Shown here: in pieces, positions 48,463-57,453 of the stretch
Numbering within the stretch: the stretch's first letter is position 1
Layout: the number at the start of each line of letters is the position of its first letter
Origin: Kovacikia minuta CCNUW1
Lineage (GTDB): Bacteria > Cyanobacteriota > Cyanobacteriia > Leptolyngbyales > Leptolyngbyaceae
Length of the DNA stretch: 64,000 bases
Direction: 5' to 3'
NCBI RefSeq assembly: GCF_020091585.1
Contig: NZ_CP083582.1
Coordinates: 2,418,001 to 2,482,000, forward strand
Program-made: the position numbers and the translations under genes
Notes under the pieces: model-generated
What the model saw: the letters and a program-made list of their open reading frames with translations, nothing else
What the model was told of the DNA's origin: nothing
Database searches by the model: none

Positions 48463-50299
48463 ATTTTCTAACTAGTTCAAACGTAACTGCCCGGTAGGAC
48501 AAGTTCGGATTGTAGTAGGGATCTTTGCCCAACGCCTTCAAGTAGTTTCCCCACTTATTATTCAGGGTTTGCCACTCTGGTGGGCGCAATCCTGCCTCCC
48601 GACTGGCAGACTCATAGTGAACTAACTGGGCATGGGGGGTGACAACATTGCGGTAGCCTGCCTGATGCGCCTTCAGACACAGATCCACATCGTTGTAATT
48701 GAGCGGAAATTGCTCATCCATCCCCCCCAACTGGAGAAACACTTCCCGCCGCATCATCAGGCAGGCAGCAGTAACCGCCAGGTAATTGCGGTTCACAACA
48801 TTGGAGCAAAAGTAGCCAAGATGGTCGCCCTCAAAGCCATGAAAGGCATGCCCCGCATTACCATCGAGGATCATGACGCCTGTATGTTGAATTTTGCCAT
48901 CGGGGTATAGGAGTTTGGCACCGACTGCTCCAATCTCCGTTTGTTGGGCAAACTCTAGCAGGGATTCTAACCAGTCAGGGGTAAGGACTTCAGTATCATC
49001 GTTCAGCAGCAGCAGGAATTCTCCCCTGGCTCTGGCAGCGCCCAAATTAATCCGCTGAGCAAAGTTGAAAGGGTCTGCGCAACGGACAAGGGCGATCGTT
49101 GCAGCCTCGGAACTGTCCGCCGCTGTGGGTTGGGTTAACCGCTCCAGGGTTGGTTCAGGAATGTCGTAGCCATCTACCACAATGATTTCAAAATTGCGGT
49201 AGGTGCTGCATTGCTGGATGCTACGGACACAATTTTCTAGCACACTCAGCGATCTGTTGTCCGTATCAATGACCTTGCCTGCACTGGGAATGATGATGCT
49301 AACCAGAGGCTGCCCAGTGATGTGTCGCCGGACGCGCCAGAACCCTGCCCAGGGAGTTTCTTCGACCCAACCGGGGTAAGGGCTGGCTGCCAGGCTATCT
49401 TCCAATGCTTTGCGAGCGGCAAGATAAGCCCAGGGCTTGGCATGTTCTCCAGCAGTGACCGACGCGGGAATAATCCGCCAGTGGTAAAGGATTTTGGGAA
49501 TGTGGTAAATGTTTTTCGTTTTTTCGACGACGCGCAGAACCAGATCGTAGTCCTGGGAGCCGTCGTAGCCCGTCCGAAACCCACCGATGTCGTGGATCAA
49601 ACGAGTGCGGTAAATGCCCAGATGGCAGGTATACATGCAGGCATGGAAGTAGTCTGGGGACCAGTCTGGCTTGAAGAAGGGATCGAGCCGTTTTCCCTGC
49701 GAGTCAATTTTGTCTTCGTCGCTATAAATAAAATCAGCATCGGGATGTTGATTGATCCATTTGGCGGTTTCAAACAGGGCATCGATCGCCAACTCATCAT
49801 CATGATCCAGCAATGCTATGTAATCCCCGGTTGCCAGTTCCAGCGCAGAATTGCTGGCAGCGGCAATATTGCCATTCTCAGAACGAAACACTACCTTAAT
49901 GCGGGCATCAAACTTACTGTAGTGGGTCAGGATAGGTTTGATATGGGGCATGGAGGAAGCATCGTCAGCAATGCAGAGTTCCCAATCTGGGTAAATCTGA
50001 TTCAGCACAGACTGAATGGCTTTCTCCAACCACTTGGCTTCGACGTTGTAGACAGGCATGAGGATGGAGAATTTGGGATGGAGCGGCCAGCGGGCAATCT
50101 CGCGTTTGGCGTTCAAGATATCCAGTCGGGTTAACCGTGTTTGCTTCACCCAGTGGTCATAGGTGCGCTTGCTTTGTAACCGCTCGGTACCTCGCTGGTA
50201 AAGGAATCGCAGTAGCCCTTTCGTTCCCCGCTCCTGCCAGACCTTGACGAGTTTGCCCAGCTTTTTTGTGATTCCAGAAGGACTCGTTGATGCTGCCAC
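48461..50299 (-). CDS. Glycosyltransferase with two family-2 domains
   Basis: 612 residues. The first GT2 domain (about 75-310) has FSILMPVYNVEAKWLEKAIQ, ELCIADDASS, ALLDHDDELAIDALFE (DxD-type) and YDGSQDYDLVLRVVEK. The second (about 330-600) has PLVSIIIPSAGKVIDTDNRS, FLLLLNDDTEVLTPDWLESL (NDD) and GGMDEQFPLNYNDVDLCLKA (ED-type acceptor loop). Tandem GT2 enzymes extend surface polysaccharides or O-antigen. The N-terminal 70 residues are basic. The next gene upstream is another GT2, 9 nt away, so the two are likely co-expressed. Confidence 0.93.
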   Translation of the reverse strand: MAASTSPSGITKKLGKLVKVWQERGTKGLLRFLYQRGTERLQSKRTYDHWVKQTRLTRLDILNAKREIARWPLHPKFSILMPVYNVEAKWLEKAIQSVLNQIYPDWELCIADDASSMPHIKPILTHYSKFDARIKVVFRSENGNIAAASNSALELATGDYIALLDHDDELAIDALFETAKWINQHPDADFIYSDEDKIDSQGKRLDPFFKPDWSPDYFHACMYTCHLGIYRTRLIHDIGGFRTGYDGSQDYDLVLRVVEKTKNIYHIPKILYHWRIIPASVTAGEHAKPWAYLAARKALEDSLAASPYPGWVEETPWAGFWRVRRHITGQPLVSIIIPSAGKVIDTDNRSLSVLENCVRSIQQCSTYRNFEIIVVDGYDIPEPTLERLTQPTAADSSEAATIALVRCADPFNFAQRINLGAARARGEFLLLLNDDTEVLTPDWLESLLEFAQQTEIGAVGAKLLYPDGKIQHTGVMILDGNAGHAFHGFEGDHLGYFCSNVVNRNYLAVTAACLMMRREVFLQLGGMDEQFPLNYNDVDLCLKAHQAGYRNVVTPHAQLVHYESASREAGLRPPEWQTLNNKWGNYLKALGKDPYYNPNLSYRAVTFELVRK

Positions 50300-50308
50300 G
50301 GGGTTATC

Positions 50309-51277
50309 TCAAAATTGGTCAGAATTAACAGGTTGGGTCAGCACATCATCGGTCTTTAAGCCGAACCGTTGCTGAAGTTTAAGCCATTGATTGCGCAGCT
50401 TCCAAAACTTGCTGCTTTGCATTGCGGCAACCACGGTTTGGTAGTGGGCAATTTTGCCCTCAGCCTGGATCAGTTGAGTCTGGGACTGGGCTAACTCGAT
50501 TTGCGCTTGCTCAAGGCGGGCATGGGTTTGGCGCACATTGTCTCTCAGATCAACGAGATCCTCAAACAGAGTATGGATATGGTCTGTGTATAAACGGGTG
50601 TGGTTACGAAAAACCTGGACATAGCTGGCGACCTGACGATCGCGGTTGAGGCGATCGTTTCTGGAATTGGGAATCTGGCGATAGAGCAGCAGGGGTTCCG
50701 GAATGTGAACGACTTCCCGACCCAACTCGATCAGGGATAGCCAGAAGTCAAAATCTTCCCAACCATCGACCATATTCTCGTTGTAGCCACCGACTTTTTC
50801 CCAATCAGATTTGCGGTAAAAGCTCGTGTTGAAAATCAGATTCCCCTGCAAGATTTCTGGAAAGCTGTAGACAGACATGGCACAGACGCCCGTCCTGGCA
50901 CCAAAAAATTCTGCCTGTGAGTAAACGATACCAACGTTAGAGTTGCTGTCGAGAATCTTGATGCCTTTTTCGAGGTAGGTCGGGCGGATCAGGTCGTCGG
51001 CATCCAGGGGCAGAATGTATTCTCCGATCGCCTGCTGAATTCCCGTATTGCGAGCGGCGGAGGGACCTCGATTTTCTGTATGGATAATTTTGACGTGGGG
51101 TTTCTGGTAATTTTGCAGGAGGTGAACCGTCGCTTCGTCCGTAGAACCGTCGTTGATGACAATCACCTCAAAGCTTTGATCGGTCTGAGAAAGAATGCTT
51201 CCTACCGCTTCATCCAGGTAATGTCCCTGGTTGTAGCAAGGGATGATGACGGAAACGGTAGGCTGAGACTGACTCAT
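50309..51277 (-). CDS. Family-2 glycosyltransferase
   Basis: 322 residues. The GT2 domain has VSVIIPCYNQGHYLDEAVGS, VIVINDGSTDEATVHLLQNY, GPSAARNTGIQQAIGEYILP and the donor-binding LDADDLIRP; VDGWEDFDFWLSLIELG carries the acceptor-site ED. The last 80 residues are a coiled coil (LEQAQIELAQSQTQLIQAEG). It acts on cytosolic nucleotide sugars. It lies immediately upstream of the two-domain glycosyltransferase. Confidence 0.92.
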   Translation of the reverse strand: MSQSQPTVSVIIPCYNQGHYLDEAVGSILSQTDQSFEVIVINDGSTDEATVHLLQNYQKPHVKIIHTENRGPSAARNTGIQQAIGEYILPLDADDLIRPTYLEKGIKILDSNSNVGIVYSQAEFFGARTGVCAMSVYSFPEILQGNLIFNTSFYRKSDWEKVGGYNENMVDGWEDFDFWLSLIELGREVVHIPEPLLLYRQIPNSRNDRLNRDRQVASYVQVFRNHTRLYTDHIHTLFEDLVDLRDNVRQTHARLEQAQIELAQSQTQLIQAEGKIAHYQTVVAAMQSSKFWKLRNQWLKLQQRFGLKTDDVLTQPVNSDQF

Positions 51278-51343
51278 AAAAGCTCATAAACTTCCAATGG
51301 AGTTTTAGACTAAAAGACTCTCGACTCTCGACTTAGGAATGGG

Positions 51344-51425
51344 AATTAAATAAAGTCGGCGTAGGGGCGGGTTTGACCGAGATTTGCTAACTACGGGTAA
51401 GTTTTTGGGCAAAACCCGCCCGTAC
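51344..51425. repeat. MITE-like palindromic element, copy 4
   Basis: GAATTAAATAA at about 51343 is followed by GTAGGGGCGGGTTT (51362) and the inverted AAAACCCGCCCGTAC (ending 51425). It shares both the AT-rich leader and the GC-rich arm with other copies. Confidence 0.7.
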
Positions 51426-51524
51426 AAAACCCGGAGGTTATTTCATCCATGATCCTTAAAAGCTTTGAGTCTAGGAGATCACCAAGATTGAGCTTTTGCA
51501 GGTCGAAAGTCGAAAGTTTGTGGT

Positions 51525-52511
51525 TTAAACTCCGGTTCCAACAAGAACTCGGCTTTTGGTCATCTGGTCATAAATCCAGCGGTAGGTTCTTTCCATCCCG
51601 TCTTCTAACCGGATGCTGGGTTCCCAGCCTAATAGCGCCTGGATCATCGTGTTATCGCTGTTTCTACCGTTCACTCCCTTGGGAGCGGAGAGGTTGTAGG
51701 TACGCTTCAGCTTTACCTTGGCGATTTTTTCCACGATATCGACGAGTTGATTGATGGTCACCAGTTGGCTACTACCCAGATTAATTGGCTGAGTGATGTC
51801 GCTTGCCATGATGTCCAGCGTGCCTTGAATGCAGTCATCAATGTACATGAAGCTGCGAGTCTGGTTGCCATCTCCCCAAATTTCGATTTCATGGACACCA
51901 GAGAGTTTTGCCTGAATCACCTTACGGCAAACGGCGGCGGGGGCTTTTTCCCGCCCCCCATCGTAGGTGCCAAAGGGACCATAGACGTTGTGGTAGCGGG
52001 CAACGCGGGTGGTCAGACCGAAGTCTTCGTTGAAGTGGCGACACATTCGTTCACTGAACAACTTCTCCCAACCGTAGCCGTCCTCTGGCATTGCCGGGTA
52101 AGCATCAGATTCTTTTAAGGGGATGACGTGGGGCGTGGTTTGACGGTAGTCCGGGTAGACACAGGCGGAGGAGGCGAAAAAGAAGCGATCGATGCCGTAT
52201 TTTCTGGCAGCCATGAGCAGGTGAGTGTTAATCAGCACGCTCAGCATGCAAAGAGCCTTATTGTTCTCGATAAAGCCCATCCCTCCCATGTCAGCGGCAA
52301 GGTTATAAACCGTGCTAGCCCCATAGAGTGCCCTTTCACAATGATCTTTTTCTTGCAGGTCTAGGACCAGGTTCTCCGCATCTTGAGAAACCTGATACCA
52401 CTCGTCCAGCGGCTTAATGTCTACCGCTCTGACATGGGGGTGTCCTTGTTGAATCAATGTCTTTACCAGGTGACCTCCAATGAAGCCACCACCACCACAC
52501 ACTACTATCAT
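51525..52511 (-). CDS. NAD-dependent epimerase, GDP-mannose 3,5-epimerase-like
   Basis: 328 residues of the extended SDR fold. The cofactor loop is VVCGGGGFIGGHLVKTLIQQ. AADMGGMGFIENNKA, SSACVYPDYRQ, DGYGWEKLFSERMCRHF (YxxxK) and RYHNVYGPFGTYDGGREKAP are close to plant GDP-mannose 3,5-epimerase, which makes GDP-L-galactose/gulose. A related NDP-sugar epimerase is possible. The neighbour is a UDP-Glc/GDP-Man dehydrogenase. A sugar-nucleotide role in glycan synthesis is likely. Confidence 0.85.
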   Translation of the reverse strand: MIVVCGGGGFIGGHLVKTLIQQGHPHVRAVDIKPLDEWYQVSQDAENLVLDLQEKDHCERALYGASTVYNLAADMGGMGFIENNKALCMLSVLINTHLLMAARKYGIDRFFFASSACVYPDYRQTTPHVIPLKESDAYPAMPEDGYGWEKLFSERMCRHFNEDFGLTTRVARYHNVYGPFGTYDGGREKAPAAVCRKVIQAKLSGVHEIEIWGDGNQTRSFMYIDDCIQGTLDIMASDITQPINLGSSQLVTINQLVDIVEKIAKVKLKRTYNLSAPKGVNGRNSDNTMIQALLGWEPSIRLEDGMERTYRWIYDQMTKSRVLVGTGV

Positions 52512-52554
52512 GTTGCCACTCCTCGTTTGTAGAATCCTCGCACCGGGAAAACTT

Positions 52555-53883
52555 TTAGCCTACTCCAAGCGCAATATACTCGCAAATTGTTGCAAAGCGA
52601 TCGCGGTTCAAGACCCGCCAGCAGTCCAACACTACTTTAGGTTGGGATGGAGTTGCCGGTGAGAAATCTGTAGGTTCAAGTGTTTTGAATGCTTGGCAGG
52701 GAGTAGTGATAACGATCGCATCGGACTGGTGAACACACGCCTGGATCGAAGCTGCGTACTCTGGCGCACTTCCCAGAATTTGACGGGTATTGTCCAGTGC
52801 CAGCGGGTCGTAGAGAATCACCGAAAACCCCTTAGAAAGCAATTCCTGTGCCAGGGCAACACCCTGAGATTCTTCAATCACATTTGTATCTGGCTTATAG
52901 GCAAGGCCCAGAATCCCCACCTTAGAATCGGGTTTTAGGCGGGGCAGCAAATGGCTGACAATGCGGGCGGCTTGTTTGCGGTTAATCACATCTGTCGCTT
53001 CGGCGATCGCGGCATTTGCGCCCACCGACTGTGCCAGCACCCCAAACGCCACATTATCGCGGGGGAAGCAGGGACCCCCATACCCTGTTGCTCCTCGGAG
53101 ATACTTTTTACCGATCCGAGAGTCCTGCCCGATCGCTGCCGTTACCACATCCACGTCTGCACCGGGAAGGCGTTCACAAATCTCGCCCAGCATATTGGCA
53201 TAGGAGATTTTGGTGGTCACAAAAGTGTTGACCGAAATCTTTGCCAGTTCCGCATTCACCAGGTTCATGTGGGAAACGGGCGGATCGTTGTTGACCAGAT
53301 TACGGTAGATCGTGGCTAGAATTTCCCCAGATTTAGGATCAGATTCGCCCACCAAAATGAAATCGGGATTCAGCATGTCGTGGATGACGCTGCCCAGGGC
53401 AATGAATTCGGGACTATAGCATAAACCAAACCCTTCACCACAGCGTTTGCCCGATTTTGCTTCCAGGGCTTCCCGAATTTCTCCCCCGGTGGCACCAGGC
53501 ATCACGGTACTGGTAATGACGATTAGATGAAACTGCTCCTTACTCCGCAATGCTTGCCCGATGTGGTCGATCGCGCTGAGGATGTATTTGATCGAGAATT
53601 TGCCACTGGCATCACTGGGCGTCGGGACAATGATGAAGGTGACATCTGAATCGGCGATCGCGTCACCGTAGTCGGTCGTGGCGCGGATGCGATCGTGATT
53701 GCGGGCGAGCATTTCCCCTAATCCTGGCTCCTGTACCGGAGCTTTACCCGCATTGATAGCTTCAATCGCTGCCGGATTAACGTCTACCCCAATGACCCGA
53801 TAGCCTTTGTCTGCAAGACACGCAACCATTGGCGCGCCTAATTTTCCAAGTCCGACCACTGAGACTGTTTGTATTTCAGTCAC
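52555..53883 (-). CDS. UDP-glucose/GDP-mannose dehydrogenase family
   Basis: About 442 residues. I chose GTG 53883: AGGAG lies 9 nt upstream, whereas TTG 53892 would have none. The N-terminal VSVVGLGKLGAPMVACLADK binds NAD; VITSTVMPGATGGEIREALE and AELAKISVNTFVTTKISYAN follow. ATGYGGPCFPRDNVAFGVLA carries the catalytic Cys, and VGILGLAYKPDTNVIEESQG starts the C-terminal domain. The product is a UDP- or GDP-uronic acid. The substrate is uncertain; a second family member lies at 59613. Confidence 0.92.
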   Translation of the reverse strand: MTEIQTVSVVGLGKLGAPMVACLADKGYRVIGVDVNPAAIEAINAGKAPVQEPGLGEMLARNHDRIRATTDYGDAIADSDVTFIIVPTPSDASGKFSIKYILSAIDHIGQALRSKEQFHLIVITSTVMPGATGGEIREALEAKSGKRCGEGFGLCYSPEFIALGSVIHDMLNPDFILVGESDPKSGEILATIYRNLVNNDPPVSHMNLVNAELAKISVNTFVTTKISYANMLGEICERLPGADVDVVTAAIGQDSRIGKKYLRGATGYGGPCFPRDNVAFGVLAQSVGANAAIAEATDVINRKQAARIVSHLLPRLKPDSKVGILGLAYKPDTNVIEESQGVALAQELLSKGFSVILYDPLALDNTRQILGSAPEYAASIQACVHQSDAIVITTPCQAFKTLEPTDFSPATPSQPKVVLDCWRVLNRDRFATICEYIALGVG

Positions 53884-54027
53884 GCTTTCCAACTCCTCAC
53901 TCCACTCACTCAGACGATGAACCGCATCAAGCGGGATAGTTCAGACCGAACGAAAAAAAGCTTTGCTCATTTTCGTCAAACTTAAGATAGCAGCCCTCAA
54001 GCTTCCCACGAGCTGCGAAGTTTTGTT

Positions 54028-54961
54028 TCAATTTAGCCTGCTGACGATTTTAGCAGGAATCTTTTTAACTTTAGATGTAACAGTAGGGATTGGGTTCCCC
54101 ATTCTCAATAACTTCAGTAGGGGAGCTGCCCACCGTTTCATGGTTGGACGGGCTAAGGGCATCATATCCAGATACCGATCCAGGCGTTCTCGCGTCCATT
54201 TGGGGCGTTTTAGGGTCTCAGGAGTCATGAACCAATTGGACAGATCCAGCATAAAAAAAGCATAATGCCTCCCTCCCAAAAGTTCTAAATTTCGTTTGGC
54301 TTCAGGTCCTTCCCAGACCCCCTGAGTGCCATCGGGATGATGGCTGTAGTCATGGTTCTGGTGGACGATCGTGACTGCCGCAGTGGCATCAATTACCGGC
54401 ACCCGTTGGCGAAAGGCATCACAGAGTAGCCAGTTATCCCATGCGGTGCGCCCGATCGCAAACCTGGGAATATCGGTATAAACATCACGGGTAAACACAA
54501 AGTAGTCCATTGCCTGCGGACCTTCCAGGTTGCCAGATTGGCGCACCCGATCGCGCAATGCAGTCTCCCAATCACCATCGAAGCCGATCGCGTCTTGCCA
54601 GATCCAGATTCCAGCGCTGTCCCGTCAGCATAAACCGCTGGAACGGCACCCGCTGAACTGCTTGTAAAAAGTCACCCATTAAAATGATGTCCGAATTGAC
54701 ATAGGCAAACAAAGGCCCCTTTCCCGTTTTTTGAGCCAACTCAAACAGGGAGCTGAGCAGGGGAGTGCCAAATTCATTTCGCTCCACCTCAGGAATATGC
54801 TTTAGATTCAACTCCTGGGCAATTTCTGCGGTTCCTGCATCATCCCCCAATAGGATAATTTCAGGTTTAGGTTGGAGCAACGTCCAACTTGTAATGGCAT
54901 TTCGCTGGATCGTATTAATTTGTCCACGAAAAGCCTTAGGAATCGCAAATAGGGTCAGCAT
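54028..54961 (-). pseudogene. Glycosyltransferase-like cluster protein, frameshifted (+1)
   Basis: The start is ATG 54961 (MLTLFAIPKAFRGQINTIQR). The frame reads EIILLGDDAGTAEIAQELNL, FAYVNSDIILMGDFLQAVQR and RFMLTGQRWNLDL, then goes off at about 54597-54601 (CTG-G-CAAGAC). The next frame gives QDAIGFDGDWETALRDRVRQ, AMDYFVFTRDVYTDIPRFAI, VHQNHDYSHHPDGTQGVWEG. The corrected length is 310 residues. NSDI is a DxD-like motif, and the family appears in cyanobacterial polysaccharide clusters. Exact activity unknown. Confidence 0.75.
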
Positions 54962-54970
54962 TGGGGGGAG

Positions 54971-55216
54971 AGTAGGGAGTAGGGAGTAGGGAGTGGGGAG
55001 TGGGGTGATGGGGTGATGGGACGATGAGGTAGGGGAGATGAGGGAGATGGGGGAGGCAAACCAATGACAAATGACGAATGATCGACTTCAAACTTTTTAT
55101 CTTTTATCTTTTATCTTTTATCTTTTATCTTTTATCTTTTATCTTTTATCCTTTATCCTTTATCTTTTATCTTTTATCCTTTCCCTGCCACCTACCACCT
55201 ACCACCTACCACCTAC
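54971..55216. repeat. Long heptamer arrays, several units
   Basis: AGTAGGG/AGTGGGG/TGATGGG units occur at 54971-55119. Then at 55095-55213 seventeen units in constant 7-nt phase run TTTTATC x8, CTTTATC x2, TTTTATC x2, CTTTCCC, TGCCACC, TACCACC x3. The stop codon of the next minus-strand gene falls in the final TACTCCC-like unit. Confidence 0.9.
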
Positions 55217-55926
55217 TCCCTCTTCCCTAAATAGGTTGTCGCGAAGGCATAGAAATACCAGCGGAGATAGATGGGCACCCATTTGAATACGCGAAACTTG
55301 CTTTTTCCGGCAGTTCGCTCAAACCAAAGGGCGGGAACTTCACCAATTTTCCAGCCCCGTCGATGGGCTTTCACCAGGAGTTCCAGACTAAAAGCCCAGC
55401 CTTCGGGAGTCTCGATTTTAATCTGTTCTAACACCCGGCGGGAAAATAACCGAAAACCATTGGTGGCGTCACGGGTGGGCAACCCTGCCAGGTGATAAAG
55501 GGTAAAAGCAGCCGATCGCACCAGCGTTGCTTTCAACCAGGGACAGCCTTCCATGCAGCCACCTGGTATAAATCGACTGGCAACCACAATCTCGCATCCC
55601 TCCTGGAACTTTTGGAACATCTGATCCAGAATGCCTGCATTGTAGGTATCATCTGCGGCAAAAACCAGGACAGCCGGAGCGGTGCTTTCCTCAACCCCGG
55701 TCATCACTGCACCCAAAACCCCTTGACTCCGATTCTTGACCAGAGAGATCTTCATCAATGGGGCATTGACATAGGTTCTCAGCGCATCCAGTGTGTTGTC
55801 CGTTTCCCGGTCATAGCAAATCAGAATCTGGAACGGTGTTTTGACCGAACATCTGATGGACTCCAGCACCTTAATGATGTTCTCGCCTTCGTTATAGACA
55901 GGAATCAGAATATCAAGTGGATACAC
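55213..55926 (-). CDS. Family-2 glycosyltransferase, dolichol-phosphate mannosyltransferase-like
   Basis: 237 residues from GTG 55926. Motifs are LDILIPVYNEGENIIKVLES, FQILICYDRETDNTLDALRT, SQGVLGAVMTGVEES, VLVFAADDTYNAGILDQMFQ and a C-terminal TRDATNGFRLFSRRVLEQI. This is the short DPM1/PglI-like GT2 type that loads a sugar on a polyprenyl phosphate or glycan intermediate. No membrane helices are seen. The stop codon (rc of CTA at 55213-55215) is supplied by a heptamer array. Confidence 0.9.
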   Translation of the reverse strand: MYPLDILIPVYNEGENIIKVLESIRCSVKTPFQILICYDRETDNTLDALRTYVNAPLMKISLVKNRSQGVLGAVMTGVEESTAPAVLVFAADDTYNAGILDQMFQKFQEGCEIVVASRFIPGGCMEGCPWLKATLVRSAAFTLYHLAGLPTRDATNGFRLFSRRVLEQIKIETPEGWAFSLELLVKAHRRGWKIGEVPALWFERTAGKSKFRVFKWVPIYLRWYFYAFATTYLGKRE

Positions 55927-55941
55927 AGCGCGAGGGGGAAA

Positions 55942-55983
55942 GGATAAGGGATAAGGGATAAGGGATAAGGGATAAAGGATGAG
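55942..55983. repeat. Heptamer array (GGATAAG)n
   Basis: Six in-phase units of GGATAAG/GGATAAA/GGATGAG, between the family-2 glycosyltransferase start and the methyltransferase gene. Confidence 0.85.
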
Positions 55984-56032
55984 AGATAAAGGCTTAGATT
56001 TTTATCCTTTATCCTCCAGCCTTGATCCTTTC

Positions 56033-57307
56033 TTACGTGACTTCCAGAATTCTGGGAATGGGCAGGGGCACAATATATTTGCCCTTGAAGCCTTTTTGGG
56101 TCAGTTTGGGGGCAAGCTCGTCCGCAATATGCCAGGACAATAGCAGCGCATATTCGGGTTGGTCTTCAAATAGTTTGGCTTCATCAATAACGGGAATCAG
56201 GGTGCCAGGCATATATTTTCCCGTTTTGTAGGAACCTTTGACTTCTAATACACAGTCCACAATGCCATCATCTAGCCCGACGTAGTTAATCAGGGTGCTG
56301 GCACGGGAAGGTGCGCCAATACCGTAGATACGTTGGCCCTGTTTTTTGATGTCGAGCAGCAGACTATGGAGTTGCAGTTTCGAAAGCACGACGTTGTGCT
56401 TGAATGCCTGCAACTGTTCGGTGTCGATTCCCAGGGCGGCTTCTTTGTTCAGCAGTGCCTGCACCGTTGGCTGGATAGGATAGACCCCTTTGCGGGCAGC
56501 ATAAACCCGAATGGAGCCTCCGTGGGTGGGAATCTGTTTAGCGTGGAAGACTTCCAACCCGTGCATGTTGAGCAAATATTGCAAACTTTGGAGGGAGTAG
56601 TAACGCAGGTGTTCGTGGTAAATGGTGTCGTACTGTAAGGTTTCTACCAGGCTGAGCAAGTAGTGGGACTCAGAAATGAAGACGCCATTCTGATCCAGCA
56701 GCAGCAGAATGTTTTCGACAATATCGTGAATATTTTCAATATGGGCAAAGACATTGGTTGCCGTGATAATTTTGGCGGGTCCTTTCTCTGCTCTAACTTT
56801 GGTGGCAATTTCGTTTCCAAAGAAGGCGATCGCCGTGGGAATGCCCTTCTCGTTAGCAATTTCCCCCCGTTGGGTTGGCTCAATTCCCTGCACCCGATGT
56901 CCGCCATTTTTGAAGTTGCTGAGCAAGGTGCCATCATTGGAGCCAATATCAATCACCAGATCATCGGATTTAAGGGGAATCAGCGTTTGGCATTCCTCAT
57001 ACATCTCAGCGAAGTTATCGCGCAGGATCTTTGTGGTGCCGCTGGTATAGGGATATTCTGGCGGAAATAAAATGTTTGGATCGACAATGAGACCAATCTG
57101 AACCAGTTGGCAATTCTGGCAACCCAGCAACTCAGCGGGGTAGGCGGGTTGCTCCTGGGGAAGTTCACCGATCGATCGCATCTGGTTGACGGGCGGCAAA
57201 TAGCCCAGAAACAGGACCGATTTCAGATCCGTGGAACCGCAAACCTGGCAGCGTTCGACAACAACACTAGAGCCAGTTCCGGCTGAGAGTTTGATGGAAT
57301 CTGTCAT
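56033..57307 (-). CDS. Sugar C-methyltransferase with zinc-binding N-terminus
   Basis: 424 residues. The N-terminal Zn ribbon (RCQVCGSTDLKSVLFLG...GCQNCQLVQIGLI, Cys pairs at about 19-22 and 56-59) is the methyltransf_13-type domain. The SAM domain is VIDIGSNDGTLLSNFKNGGH with EPTQRGEIANEKGIPTAIAF. The C-terminal methyltransf_14 domain has RIYGIGAPSRASTLINYVGL and KTGKYMPGTLIPVID. This triad is seen in C-methyltransferases for branched or deoxy sugars. It sits with NDP-sugar epimerases, so it probably methylates a nucleotide sugar. Confidence 0.9.
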   Translation of the reverse strand: MTDSIKLSAGTGSSVVVERCQVCGSTDLKSVLFLGYLPPVNQMRSIGELPQEQPAYPAELLGCQNCQLVQIGLIVDPNILFPPEYPYTSGTTKILRDNFAEMYEECQTLIPLKSDDLVIDIGSNDGTLLSNFKNGGHRVQGIEPTQRGEIANEKGIPTAIAFFGNEIATKVRAEKGPAKIITATNVFAHIENIHDIVENILLLLDQNGVFISESHYLLSLVETLQYDTIYHEHLRYYSLQSLQYLLNMHGLEVFHAKQIPTHGGSIRVYAARKGVYPIQPTVQALLNKEAALGIDTEQLQAFKHNVVLSKLQLHSLLLDIKKQGQRIYGIGAPSRASTLINYVGLDDGIVDCVLEVKGSYKTGKYMPGTLIPVIDEAKLFEDQPEYALLLSWHIADELAPKLTQKGFKGKYIVPLPIPRILEVT

Positions 57308-57453
57308 TTTGATAGATGGTAGGTATCAGGGGTCAGGGGTTAGGGAAGGGATGAGGGCGGAGGGATGAGGGATGAGAGCAGAGGACGGAAAAACCCAGTC
57401 AAAATTCGTCCTTCAAAATTCATAATTTTTTCTCATCCCCCATCCCCCATCCC

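Noticed and set aside
49322-50134. Plus-strand ORF of 270 residues opposite the two-domain glycosyltransferase
   Set aside because: No family features; the opposite frame has clear GT2 motifs throughout.
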